The notes: a model not told the origin generated them from the letters alone. 64,000 nucleotides of DNA from Ctenosaura bakeri (GCA_948474755.1 CAOLHI010000077.1:496001-560000), one strand, 5' to 3'. Shown: positions 43,211 to 53,815, counted from the stretch's first letter. Program-made: numbers and translations.

Positions 43211-44434
43211 GGTGTAGTTGCTGGGAGTGAGCATAAAGAAGCGCAATGGAGAAGAAAAGAAAAGTAAAAACTGAGAGGGGGTGCTGAGGATAGCCATTAG
43301 CCCCACCTTCCATGCTGGTGCATTTGTCAATAGCTCTAGTTCTGAAGCACCTCCTCAAATTATAAGTCCGAGGAGTCCATAGGAAGAAGCGACAGCAGTT
43401 ACACTGGTATCAACCTCCAATAATTTTACAGTGTGGCTATACTTGTGAACTGTGGGGAGGCTGGTTTGCTCCTTCTCAATTATTTTTCCACTGTCAGGGA
43501 AATATATTTTATTCAAGCAGGCCTCTTGGCATATACATTGTTTTGTGACCAAAGGAATGGCTTCGGTCTGTCTGGCGATGTGTGCTACTGCTGTGTTTTG
43601 AAATGTATTTGTTTTTACATTCATTGTTGTCAGAATTTTCAGTTTGTACCTTATTATTTTAGTTGATTTGCATCTTTTTTGAATAGAAATATAGGACACA
43701 AATAAAGTGTCCTATATACATAGAGAACGTATAACTTTGACCAATAATTATGGCGTCGTAGATACTTATGCTTTGGCTAGACTGCTGGCCTTTCTGATGC
43801 AATCATTTATGAAAGATGACCACAAAATACAAAGGAGTTGTGACTTAAAGTGGGGATGGTAATAATAACACCTTTCTTCCTTTATATCTGGGAGGAGCTG
43901 TCAGACGGAGTGAGGAGCAAGGCATCAAAGGTGGCTTTCGAAATCGCATGAGACACCAGCTCCCTGTGTCTGTTAGGCTTGTGCCAAGTAACGACCAGCA
44001 GTATAGAAAATAAAGAATCAGGAGGTGTAAAGCAACAATAGATGTGAGGTTGGAGAACCTCATGTAAAGTCTTGTTTGGAGAAATGTGGTAGTGGAAGTA
44101 GTGGCTGGAGTGGTTGCGGCTGATCTTTACTGCAGCTTTCCAAGGTATGGCAGCTGCTCCAGGATGATCCCAATGGAAGTCAGCTTGGTATTGCAAGATG
44201 AGCAGTTTGAATATGCCTGATGATCTCTGCCTCTGTTATGCACATTGTAAAGTATATTATTCATCTAAATTACTTAGCTTGTTTGTTAGGGAAGGAGCAA
44301 GGGTTGCCAATTCAGGATGATCCCAGTGTTTCTAAGCCTAAACTTGAGACCTAGCAATGGCCCCTGATGATGTCATTAAGTATTATGTATTAAGCAACAA
44401 CCACAGTTGCTCACTGCCTGTCATTCAAAAACAA

Positions 44435-44440
<6 letters not shown>
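43211..44440. other. No gene or clear repeat
   Basis: Unassigned 1.2 kb. Two frames of 104-114 codons on minus lack motifs and splice context. Confidence 0.35.
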
Positions 44441-44466
<26 letters not shown>

Positions 44467-44467
44467 G
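44441..44467. repeat. (AG)n microsatellite
   Basis: About 13 AG units. Confidence 0.95.
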
Positions 44468-44663
44468 CAGGGGAGAGAGAATATCTTTTCCTGTTTGAAG
44501 ATTAAGAAAGAAATCTGAGCTAAAGAGACTGTTTCCAGATCAAGGTGAAATGAGGGAATTATTCCTTCTCACTTACTAATGGAAACAGGATAATCCAGGC
44601 TACTTGTTTCTATCCAGAAAATGAATTCAGAGCAGAGCAGAAGGAGGGCCCTGGTATAACAAA

Positions 44664-44843
44664 GACCATTTCCACACTAGACTGCTATGGCGCTATTATT
44701 CCACTTTCAACATCCTACGGAATCCTGGGGCTTGTGGTTCCAGGAGGGGCTGGCCGGCCCCTCCCGGAACCACAACCCCGAGGATTCTGTAGGATGTTGA
44801 AAGTGGAATAATAGCGCTATAACAGTCTAGTGCGGAAATGGCC
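44664..44843. mobile_element. Family-P MITE, near-perfect palindrome, 180 bp
   Basis: GACCATTTCCACACTAGACT mirrors AGTCTAGTGCGGAAATGGCC. The centre is GAGGGGCTGGCCGGCCCCTC. AAA on both sides (44661-44663, 44844-44846) may be the 3-bp duplication. Confidence 0.92.
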
Positions 44844-44949
44844 AAAGACTGGGAGGGAAGGAGGAAGCCAATTACACTCCTAGAGTCTCTGCAAGTTACA
44901 GCAACAAATCAATCAGGCAACAGGCTTGAGGAGAAAAGATCCTTTCCTC

Positions 44950-45070
44950 TAGTGATTCTCAACCTTTGGTCCTCCAGATGTTTTGAACTTCAATTCCCAG
45001 AAGTCCCAGCCAGTATGGGCATTGTTCAGGAATTCTGGGAATTGAAACCTCAGACATCTAGAGCACCAAA
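44950..45070. mobile_element. Palindromic hAT-type MITE (family Q)
   Basis: Starts CTAGTGATTCTCAACCTTTG, then CCTCCAGATGTTTTGAACTT, CAATTCCCAG, and mirrors with CTGGGAATTGAAACC and ACATCTAGAGCACC. The AGTG.TTCTCAACC start is shared with hAT (SPIN-type) termini. Confidence 0.7.
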
Positions 45071-45249
45071 AGCTTCAGTAATGGGGAATAAGAAGGATCC
45101 TGTTCAGCACTTCTGAAAAAGCCTCCAGCTTTGGAAATGGGAAGTAAGAAGGATCCATTCCCCACTCCAGAAGCTTTAGACTCTTTTACGTCTATCGACA
45201 CAAAAGGCTACAGCTTCAGGAAGGGGGAATAAGAAGGATCCTCAAAATC

Positions 45250-45275
45250 ACAATTGTGGAGGGCTGACTCTATTT
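45250..45275. mobile_element. Tigger-like element right end
   Basis: AATTGTGGAGGGCTGACTCT matches the right terminus of 39555-39939. The remainder of the element was not identified. Confidence 0.5.
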
Positions 45276-45396
45276 CAATTGTTAATACTGACTTTATTTG
45301 TCCAGAAATTCTGGAATACAGGTTGGTGTATAAAGTTGGCTCCCAGACTTGAGACTTGATTTGAAAGTATCTTGCAAGGACTTGAGACTTAACTTG

Positions 45397-45597
45397 CCCC
45401 ATTTCCACACTACACTGTTATAGTGCTATTATTCCACTTTCAACATCCTGTAGAATTCTGGGGTTTGTTGTTTCCTGAGGCCAAAGAACTCTCTGGCTGA
45501 GAATTCTAAAGGCCCCTCCCTAAACTGCAAACCCCAGAATTCCACAGGATGTTGAAAGTGGAATAATAGTACTATAACAATGTAGTGTGGAAATGGG
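45397..45597. mobile_element. Family-P MITE, long form
   Basis: CATTTCCACACTACACTGTT mirrors ACAATGTAGTGTGGAAATG. The spacer CCTGAGGCCAAAGAACTCTC is present. Confidence 0.9.
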
Positions 45598-45949
45598 CTT
45601 GGAGTACAAAACTTAAATACCTCATTGCAAAATGCTCAAAGCCCAAATCTGTGGAAGGCCTAGGGCCTCTGGGTCCAGGACAATGAAACCAACAACATGT
45701 TAGAAAGTACATTTTATTATCAGAACAAACCAGTGAGTGGCTAAAATGTCTGCAGCTAAATTTAGGAAGGAAGGCCTGTTCATGCATCTTGTCCCAGGCT
45801 TGGTGCCAGCTCTCAGCAGCGCTGGTCACCTTCCCAAATTCTTTATATTTTAAAGGCTGGAATGCACAGAGGATTACACAGAATCTTCCCTCTGAATATC
45901 ATTTGCTAAGAGGACAAGTAATTGCTTTGTTTGTGGTTGCCCAGCTGTT

Positions 45950-46045
45950 GCTTTGTTTGTGGACTTCCTTCAAGCCAGTGTGGAATCCAGAGGGAACCAG
46001 GATGCTGTCCAAATGGGCCCTTGGTCTGATCCAGCATTTCTTGCT
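45950..46045 (+). mobile_element. L2/CR1-like LINE 3' tail
   Basis: CCAGGATGCTGTCCAAATGG and GCCCTTGGTCTGATCCAGCA are the sense version of the tail at 4278-4330. Confidence 0.55.
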
Positions 46046-46307
46046 GAAATGTAATGTGAAATGATGCATTAATTTTAGTTTGGGGCTTCTGGGAGTTACA
46101 GTTCAAAACATTTGTAGAACTATATGATTCCTACTCCTGATTTAGCCCATATGGACTACAAGATCTTAGATGGAGAGGAAGTTTTTCTTTCAACCATTCT
46201 GTGATTAGAGACGTCTGAGAATTTTGTGGTGTTCTTTTTTAATTAATTAAGAGTTTAGCAAAAATTGCACACTTCTTCATATTTGGAATGGAAAGAACTT
46301 GAAGTTT

Positions 46308-46340
46308 AACAACAACAACAACAACAACAACAACAAACAA
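46308..46340. repeat. (AAC)n microsatellite
   Basis: About nine AAC units. No SINE body is attached. Confidence 0.9.
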
Positions 46341-46837
46341 TGAAAAAAACTTAAGGGAAAAGGCAAAAGTGACATGCTTGCCTTTTCAGGCCCAAAGCTT
46401 TTAGGGCTTTTTAAAAATCTGACTTTGAATGCCTGTGTATTCATACAGTATTAATGCCGAGTGAGAGTTCCCCTTCTCTTTTGGTTTCTCATCTTTAGCA
46501 TCTGTATGGGAGACGGAGACAATAGGGTGATGTCCAGATGTTGGAAATGACTATATTGGTTGAATTTGAATGGTCTGTTTCAAGACAATTTTGAAGAATT
46601 TACCCAAAAGATGGTAAATTTCTTTCTTATTCAAGGCAGAAGGATTTCATATTTTTTTTAAAAATAAAATGCACGGGGCAAGAAAAGAAAACTGATTGTT
46701 TCTATCCAAGCTTCCTTTTAAACTGAGACAGCAAGAATTGAACCTGCAATCTTCTTTATACATAGTATAACCACTGAGCGGTGTCTCTCTCTACCTTATC
46801 AAGGAAAGCATACTGCCAATGGGTGGGGGGGTGGGCG
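46341..46837. other. No gene or clear repeat
   Basis: Unassigned A/T-rich sequence with no coding-like frame. Confidence 0.3.
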
Positions 46838-47020
46838 GTGCTGTCTCCCACGTTAAGGAGGCAATTAATCCACTCTGGGTTTTAGTCTGAATTTTAAAGA
46901 GCTATTCAAGGGGCTGGACCTATTGGGGGCTATGTTCAACACATTGGATAACTCCTTTAAAGTTCAACTAAAAACCTGAGTGGATTCACTGCCCCTTGGA
47001 TATGGAAGCCACTGTATGCC
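46838..47020. mobile_element. Palindromic MITE (family Z), best copy
   Basis: AATCCACTCTGGGTTTTAGT and CTGAATTTTAAAGAGCTATT mirror AACTCCTTTAAAGTTCAAC, AAAACCTGAGTGGATTCAC. The centre is CTGGACCTATTGGGGGCTAT. Confidence 0.8.
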
Positions 47021-47605
47021 ACTGCATAGTACCACTTTTTGGGTGGGGTTATTCCTTGCTCCCCACCATTTTTGGACCCTGACGCTAGCAGTAAATGGTT
47101 TCTCCCTAAAACTACTCAATTCCTTTGCTCTTTGTCTCCTTTATGACATTTCCCCACTCCTATTTGCTGAGATCTTCATAGCACAAAATGATGTTCTTTC
47201 CCTGCAGACATTTGTTGAAAAGTGCAGTGTATGAACCAGCTGCTCTCAGACCTTTACAGACAAAAATTGTTTGCTTACATAGAAAGCAAGGCTGTAATTA
47301 TTCTCTGCCTGCATTATATATCAAGGTCAAAACTCTGTGATTCAGTCCATTGTTTCAGAATAAAAGGGAGTTGATTTTTGGCATCGCTGCAGACAGCTAC
47401 TGTAGCAACACTGTTAACTGTCCCCCCTCCCAATTTTTTTAAAAACTTACTTCCATTTTACCATGCTATGGAAGCTAGCTGCTCAGTTAAAGATGACATA
47501 TGGCATAATCATCCCTTTCACATTTACTTCAGAGGTGGGGAAAGTACGGGCCGTGGACCACATGTGGTCCACACACCCCACTTTTGCTGCTCCCATCGAT
47601 TCCCC

Positions 47606-48035
47606 AAATAGCAATAGCAGTTAGCAGTTACATTTCTATACTGCTGATCAGTGCGAAACACTCCCTAAGTGATTTACAATTTACATTTAGTTTATTGCCT
47701 CCAACAAGCTGGGCATTCATTTTACCGAGCTACGGAAGGATGGAAGTGTCAGGACCCTGGCACTCCAGGACTCAAGCTCTGAATCTGAACCAGAGGACTT
47801 CAAAGCCATGGAGCCTGCTGCACCAGCAGAGCCCACCCCAGAAGCTGCCATGGAACCTGCTGCACAGCCCATCCCAGAGGCTGCCCTGGACATAGAGCCC
47901 TTGGCCCTAGTAGCCCCAGCAATGGAGCCAGGGGCTGCCTTAGACCCAGAGATTCAAGAGCAGGCTGAGAGCCCTGCAGGATCGAATTCACAACATTGTG
48001 GCTGCAGTACCAACATTTAACTTTTGCACCAAAGC
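47606..48035 (-). mobile_element. Sauria-type SINE, antisense, split by a coding-like insert
   Basis: The 3' body (47606-47745) reads AATAGCAATAGCAGTTAGCA, CCAACAAGCTGGGCATTCAT, GGAAGGATGGAAG. The head resumes at 47963 with GGCTGAGAGCCCTGCAGGAT and GAATTCACAACATTGTGG. Compared with 39043-39272, only a few bases around the junction are lost. Confidence 0.85.
47747..47962 (+). mobile_element. TG...CA-bounded insert with Glu/Pro/Ala-rich open frame
   Basis: An insert of about 216 bp in a SINE. It begins TGTCAGGACCCTGGCACTCC and ends TTCAAGAGCA. One plus frame is open throughout. It contains DSSSESEPEDFKAMEPAAP and two imperfect copies of an MEPAA..PEAA unit (47808 and 47850). TG and CA termini and an acidic low-complexity peptide suggest an LTR fragment, like the acidic frames at 5817 and 7220. 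No target duplication was found. Origin is uncertain. Confidence 0.45.
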
Positions 48036-48332
48036 CACACAATTCCCCCCATTTTTTTTTATATCTGGGACTGATTTTTGAAACCATCCAAAATGGATGA
48101 AAATATCTTCCCACTCACAGTTGCTCATGCCTGGTTCAAACAGAAAAGGAGGCACCATTCATGCGTATACCACCATGCTACACTGAATGTCCCAACTTTG
48201 CTGCCTGGTCTGGGTAAAGGACTTGGATGGATAATGACCAGGGAACAGCAGGGCCCTCCAGGTAGGGGGTAAGAAAGAAACCTGCCTGGAATCTTGTAGG
48301 GTCAGTATTGCCCAACAGACTTAGCAACATTG

Positions 48333-48716
48333 CATACTCTCCAACATTTCACAGATGAGAACCAAGACTTGTGTGACCAGGCAACATCAGAGCGTGGCCA
48401 CGATGGCAGAGCTTATTAATAAGATAGAATGCACAAGCTAGGAGAAGCCACAGCAGTTTGCTTTTGCCTGAATTTACCTGGAAAAGCAAGATTCTGTCCT
48501 CTCGTCTTCCCCTCTTCCTTCTCCCCTGCTGAGTTAATCGAATGCAACCTATTTTTCAATTTTGAATTCAGCTTGCAGCAATTGAAGTAAGCTGAAAAAG
48601 GGGAAAGTGGGAGGAAGAAAGAGAAAGTGAGGCATTTTAAAAGCAGCTGAAAACATGGGACAACAGAGGATTAATTGGAACTGTCTTTGGCAAACTCTAA
48701 CTATTGGAGGGTATGA
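48333..48716 (+). mobile_element. Family-X element, full length
   Basis: CATACTCTCCAACATTTCAC at the start and CTATTGGAGGGTATG at the end. Internal GTGTGACCAGGCAACATCAG, GTTTGCTTTTGCCTGAATTT and AAAGCAGCTGAAAACATGGG define the family. 384 bp. Confidence 0.85.
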
Positions 48717-48959
48717 CACTGGGCTATATGGAATAATATCAACAGGCTTAAGGAAACACCATGGTTTCAAGAAGTGCAAGCATAAAAGGTGAGGAAGCAG
48801 CTGTATGAGGGAATGTCCCCCCCAAGAGTTAATAGAAAAGGAGAACTTCTAATAGAAAAGAAGTCTTCTTTCCCTTCTGGTCATCATAAGATGGGAAGTT
48901 TAAACAGAGGAGTTTAAGGAAGGAAGGATTCCTGCTAGTGACTACACTAACAGTTACAG

Positions 48960-49400
48960 ACCCATATGGTTGGAAGCAATTCCAAGGGCCATGCAGTCCA
49001 GTCCCTTGTCAGTGGAAGAATTCAGGACTGAAGTGAAGTGAAACCTCTATTTCAAAAATGCCACTGCCTTTCAAGGGAATCCATTGCACTATTGAATAGT
49101 TCTTACCATCAGGAAGTTCTCTATCATGTTTAATCAAGAATGTCCTTCCTTGTAATGCGAGTCCTCTGGCTGGGGTCCAACTCTCAGGAGCAGAAGAAAA
49201 CAAGCTCACCCCATCAACTAACTGTTACTCCTTGAGACATCTGAGGGTGGCTTTCATTATTTTCTCTCTCCTCCAGGCTAAACCTACACAGCCCCCTCAA
49301 CCATTCCTCATAAGGTTTGGCTTCCAGACCTTTTAATGTCTTGGTTGCCTTCCTCTGGATATAGTCTGTCTTGTCCAGCACTACTAATACTTTCAATAAC
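48960..49400 (-). mobile_element. CR1 LINE 3' end, antisense, diverged
   Basis: CAAGGGCCATGCAGTCCAGT, TTACCATCAGGAAGTTCTCT, CCTCCAGGCTAAACCTACAC and CTTGGTTGCCTTCCTCTGGA. The minus frame includes DYIQRKATKTLKGLEAKPYE and EEWLRGLCRFSLEE. Confidence 0.85.
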
Positions 49401-49676
49401 TGACTTTGTAAATGGCTAGAAAATAGATGGAAGATGGAATGATTGTATCCCGGAGCAGGAGGGGGGGGGATTATTTATTTATTACTGCATATTTCTTGCC
49501 GCACAAGAGCTGGTGATCATGGCCTTTGTAAGTGAAGACAGACTACAGATTTGGAATGATGTAGACACAGAGAATGACACATTTGGGCTGTGCTAGCTAT
49601 TTCTTTAGAGAGAAGGTATGCACACAAGGATCTTTGGCTGTCTGTTGGAGCATGTAGCTTGTGCATCTCTTTCTAT

Positions 49677-49906
49677 GGCCATTTCCGCACTAGACTGCTA
49701 TTATTCCACCTGCAACATCCTATGGCATCCTGGGGTTTGCAGTTTTGGGAGGGGCCATGTGGCCCCTCCCAAAACTGCAAACCCCAGGATGCCATAGGAT
49801 GTTGCAAGTGGATACACACTTGCATAGTGTGTATCTGTCATAGTGCTATGACAGTCATAGTCATAGCACTGTCATAGTGCTATGACAGTCTAGTGCAGAA
49901 ATAGCC
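49677..49906. mobile_element. Family-P MITE with duplicated terminal arm
   Basis: GGCCATTTCCGCACTAGACT to CAGTCTAGTGCAGAAATAGCC. The left terminal region lacks the usual ATAGTGC motif, while the right arm carries repeated TCATAGTGCTATGACAGTC words (49828-49890). Confidence 0.88.
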
Positions 49907-50000
49907 TGTGTGTATATCTGTAAATCAGACACGGGCAACTTTCACGGGCCAAGGGGTTCATTGGTTCTTCCTGAACCCACCAATGCAACCTCTGCTGCTG

Positions 50001-50118
50001 GCAAATTGGAAGAAAGAGAAAGAAACTGGGACTTTTTAAAAAGCAGCCAAAAAAGTGAGACAACAAAGGATTAATCAGGACTGTCCCTGTCAAATCAGGG
50101 AATCTGTTGGAAGGTATG
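50001..50118 (+). mobile_element. Family-X element, 3' third
   Basis: GCAAATTGGAAGAAAGAGAA, CTGGGACTTTTTAAAAAGCA, GGATTAATCAGGACTGTCCC and TGTTGGAAGGTATGAG. Confidence 0.8.
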
Positions 50119-50380
50119 AGAAACAATTCAGGTGTCTCTCAGTTGCCTACACCTGTGACAGCACAAACATTGCTCCTTCCTTGTCTCACATTTTGGGTCT
50201 GAAATCTCAGGAAGTGGGATGTTCTTGACATAGCAACCCTAATTATCCGGAGTGAAGCAGTGCTGGCAATCAGAGATGGAGGGACATGGAGTAGAAAAAG
50301 GAAGCATGGATGTGTGTGTGCATAAGCCCTGCAGGTCATGGGTTGTATGTTCCTGAATATGCAAAGAAGTATGGAACATC

Positions 50381-50460
50381 CTTTTCTTTTCTTTTCTTTT
50401 CTTTTCTTTTCTTTTCTTTTCTTTTCTTTCTCCTTTCCTTTTCCTTTTCCTTTTCTTTTC
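50381..50460. repeat. (CTTTT)n pentanucleotide tract
   Basis: About ten perfect CTTTT units (50381-50429) followed by imperfect CCTTTT variants. The minus-strand Lys/Glu-rich peptide is the repeat translated. Confidence 0.95.
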
Positions 50461-50713
50461 ATACAATGACTGGATGCATCTTAAACTGAGTACTCTTTTT
50501 CAAGGACATTTTTCCCTTTGCGTATCATTCTGGAGATAACAGGCTCTGCTTTTTGTTTATTTGTTTTTGTTTTGCTTTTTGTATTCTGTCTGACTGCCAG
50601 AGAAGAGAAAGCAAGTGAAAAAGAGAGAATGTGTTTTGCCTTTTAAGAGTTGGAACATTAGAATAGCTTTGAAAATGAGTTCAAGATTCAATGCCATTTT
50701 CTAATACATGCAC

Positions 50714-50717
<4 letters not shown>

Positions 50718-50755
<38 letters not shown>
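50718..50755. repeat. (AG)19 microsatellite
   Basis: Uninterrupted AG dinucleotides. Confidence 0.97.
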
Positions 50756-50757
<2 letters not shown>

Positions 50758-51589
50758 TTTTTCTTCAACAACTTTTTGCATATTTTCCTCTTTGCATTTG
50801 CTGTGGAGATTGGAGGTATCAGCTTTTATTTTTATTCAACCAGCCATCCCTAAGACTGCAACTTCCATGACCATGCTGGCTAGGGATCCTGGTAGAGGTA
50901 GTCCAAAATATTCTGTAAAGCATGAGAGAGGGAAGTGATCCTAACACTTGGTTTCAAAGGTCTAGGCCAGTAAAGGATTTTTTTTTTCTTTGCCTAAAGC
51001 TGAAATGATATAAGATTCAATATCAACTGAGTCTACCTGAGCAGGAACTTCCATAGATAGGGAGCTACAACTAAGAAGGCTTTTTCTCAAGCCCCAAATC
51101 CAGCTAACTTTTGAGGTGGGGGCAAGGAAGTTTGGAAGGTGTGCTGTACCAGATCAGATTATCTGTTTATCTACCTATCCCGGTATGGAAATGGTTCCCT
51201 GGGGACTTAAGGCTGAGATCTTTCTCACTATGAGTTACCTGGTCCTTTTAACAAGAGCTGCTAGAGACTAAACATGGGACCTTTTGCACAGAAAGCCTTT
51301 ATGATCCTTGTATGGCTCTTCTTGTCCCATAATGGTCTTTAATGTTAGAAAAGTTAACCATGGCACTTAGCGATCGCAGATTCTGAGCTTCCTTATTATC
51401 TTGGTTCTCTATGTCTGTGTTACATTGATCAGAAGAGAGTCATTCATATGTAACTTCAGAGGAAAATCACATTCAAAGAACCCCAGGGGGATGGATGTGT
51501 CCCACAGTCTATGCTTTTCACAACTCTGCTCTAGTGGCTACCAGCCTCTGAATTTTTGATTGCAAAACCCAGCGTTTAAACCACTATGC
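50756..51589. other. No gene; weak Q-like remnant
   Basis: Around 50850-50910 a GCAACTTCCATGACCATGC / GCTAGGGATCC pattern resembles the Q family. The remainder is unassigned. Confidence 0.3.
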
Positions 51590-51930
51590 CCTATATTTTG
51601 AGAATAAAGTTGCAAGCCAATTAAAAGATTTGGAATGGCTGAAATGCCTTGCCTCAGATCCAATTAATTGCTTACTCATCCTAATTAAAATAAATATAAG
51701 AACACAGTGATGCAGGGAATATCTTGAAGTTGGCTGGTAAAAATGATAGCTTTCTCCTGCAGCAGAATGCAAAAGAACTTCCGGCGATTGGTTGCCTACA
51801 CAAAGAGATATTGCTTATAATAATAGTAACAGCGTCAGCACTGAGCACGCTTTCACTGGGGATTTCATTAAAATTGGATTTCAAAACCCACATTTTAATC
51901 TGTGTTGAATAGATTAACAGCACCATTTAT
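51590..51930. promoter_or_regulatory. Candidate conserved non-coding element (enhancer-like)
   Basis: A repeat-free block dense in homeodomain-type words: GCCAATTAAAAGATTTGG, CAATTAATTGCTTACTCATC, CTAATTAAAATAAATATAAG, CATTAAAATTGGATTTC, plus a CCGGCGATTGG (CCAAT-inverted) word at 51782. Composition and lack of frames or repeats resemble vertebrate developmental enhancers. Conservation cannot be tested here. Confidence 0.35.
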
Positions 51931-52144
51931 CTGACTAATGCTTTTAGTGTTTGAAATGTTCCACCCATACCCGAAGGAGTGCATCAAAAGTAAGAGTCTT
52001 ACACCTCCCTTTGAGAGGAATCTGGTAGCATCTTTAATCATCACATTCTCTCTTGCCCTTCCTCAAATGAACTCGGTGCACCGGGCATTGATGGATTCTA
52101 TTTTATCTACACACCAACCCTATAAAGAAATGGGGGAGGGATGG

Positions 52145-52260
52145 TGTGGACTTCCAGATGTTGTTGGACTGCAATTCCCAGAAACCCTAGCCAGCATAGA
52201 CAACGGTGAGGAAAAACTGGGAGATGCAGTCCAACAAAATCTGGAAGGCTGCCTGATTCT
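52145..52260. mobile_element. Palindromic hAT-type MITE (family Q)
   Basis: ACTTCCAGATGTTGTTGGAC and TGCAATTCCCAGAAACCC mirror GGGAGATGCAGTCCAACAAA and ATCTGGAAGGC. The centre contains CAGCATAGACAACGGTGAGG. Confidence 0.8.
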
Positions 52261-53059
52261 ATCCCTGCTTTAAAGTAATTTGGACTGAAAAAGGATGACT
52301 TTCCTATGGATACCATAAGATACGTGACCCAGTAGAGATTCCCAATCCAAAGTCAGATGAAACCAGATGAAATACTGTCAGGGGTATATCTGTACTACAA
52401 AGCTAGTATTGCCAGATTTTCAGTCCAGGAATAAGGAGCAGTCAAAATTCATTTCCACCTGACTAGATCTCAGGCGATGGTGAGGAAGAGATTGGCTTTC
52501 AGGATGTGTTTGACTGTGACTGCTACAATTGGTTACCATTTGCCATACTGTGGGGAATTCTAGGCCAAAAGTATCCAGAGAGCCAGCAGGTCTCTATCTT
52601 GTAATAATGTCTTTTGGCCACCAAAGGGGCATTTCTTCAGCAACTGTACATTTCCAATCAGATTTGCTATGATTTTTATTCTGGAGATGCAAGGGATAAG
52701 GGAAAAAGGGGCTATGGTGTGGGGTGTTTTTCTACTTACCTTTGGTCCATAGCAGGTCTTCTGTAAGGTACATACCAACTTCCTGTAAAGGTGTTTCTCC
52801 AGACTTGAAGTAAAGTGAGATCCATGGATTTTCAGGACCGTGAGTGGCACAGTCCTGAAAATCCAGATCTTAGGCTATTGTTAGGTATCGCAAACCTTTA
52901 CAGAACCAAATTTTCCATAAATAAGGAATGATTCTCCACTTCTTTTTAGCAGTGGTTTTATTCAGTTGCTCAAGCTGTGCTTTCAGGAATAATGTCCTTC
53001 ACACTTTTGCCTGACATAACCCTAATTTAATGGTTACTTAAAAATACGTGTGTCAACCA
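52261..53059. other. No gene or clear repeat
   Basis: Unassigned. A GAAAATCCATGGATTTTC-like inverted word set occurs near 52825-52865 (ATGGATTTTCAGGACCGTGA and CAGTCCTGAAAATCCAG). No coding-like frame. Confidence 0.35.
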
Positions 53060-53815
53060 CAGCAGAGTGAATATAATTGCTCACGTCAGAGTGATATATA
53101 GTTTATGGGCCCATTTAGGACTCTATGGGTCTGTTTACCAGTCCCATAATGAACCCAAAATCCATGCCTTAGCATTTCCAGTTTCTATGTATGTTTATGA
53201 AAGCTGGATAGTGAAGAGAATTGGCAGGAAGAAAATCAACACATTTGAAATGTGGTGCTGGAGAAGACTTCTACAGATTCCATGGACTGCCAAAATTACC
53301 AATAAATGAGTCCTAGAATTTTTTTTTAAAAAAAAAGTACACTGAACTCTCCCTAGAAGCCAAAATGTCCAAATTGAAGCTATTGTACTTTGGTCATATC
53401 ATGAGATAACATAATTCATTAAAAAAAAAATAACACTTATGCCATTTCTGCACTACACTCTTATAGTGCTATTACTTTACTTCCAACATCCTATGGAATT
53501 CTGGGGTTTGTGGTTTACTGATGCCAAAGAACTTTCTGGGTGAGAATTCTAAATGCCCCTCCCTGAACTGCAACTCCCAAGATTCCACAGGATGTTGAAA
53601 GTGGAATAATAACACTATAACAGTGTAGGGCAGAAATGGCCTTTGTTATATGAAAAAAGAACACCGCATAACCAGTGGGTAGACTCAATCAAGAAGCACA
53701 GCCCTGAATCTGAAGGATCTGAGCAGGGTTGTCAATGACAGGGTGTCTTCAAGGTTTCTCATTCATAGGGTTGCCATAAGTTGAAGCCAACTTGATGGCA
53801 ATTACAACAGCAATA
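53060..53815 (+). mobile_element. RTE/BovB-like LINE 3' end, split by a P MITE
   Basis: The frame 53067-53309 ends VYESWIVKRIGRKKINTFEM then WCWRRLLQIPWTAKITNK, the RTE (BovB-type) ORF2 C-terminal signature. After a stop and an A-run, the frame continues SLEAKMSKLKLLYFGHIM near 53340-53400. The MITE 53441-53641 interrupts, then 53690-53815 gives the 3' end (GTTGCCATAAGTTGAAGCC, CAACTTGATGGCAATTACAA). Frameshifts and stops make it inactive. An antisense 3' end of the same family is at 63885. Confidence 0.85.
53441..53641. mobile_element. Family-P MITE (long form) inside an RTE element
   Basis: GCCATTTCTGCACTACACTC mirrors CAGTGTAGGGCAGAAATGGC. The spacer ACTGATGCCAAAGAACTTTC is present. Confidence 0.9.

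Noticed and set aside
50139..50466. Lys/Glu-rich minus-strand protein
   Set aside because: It is the translated (CTTTT)n tract.
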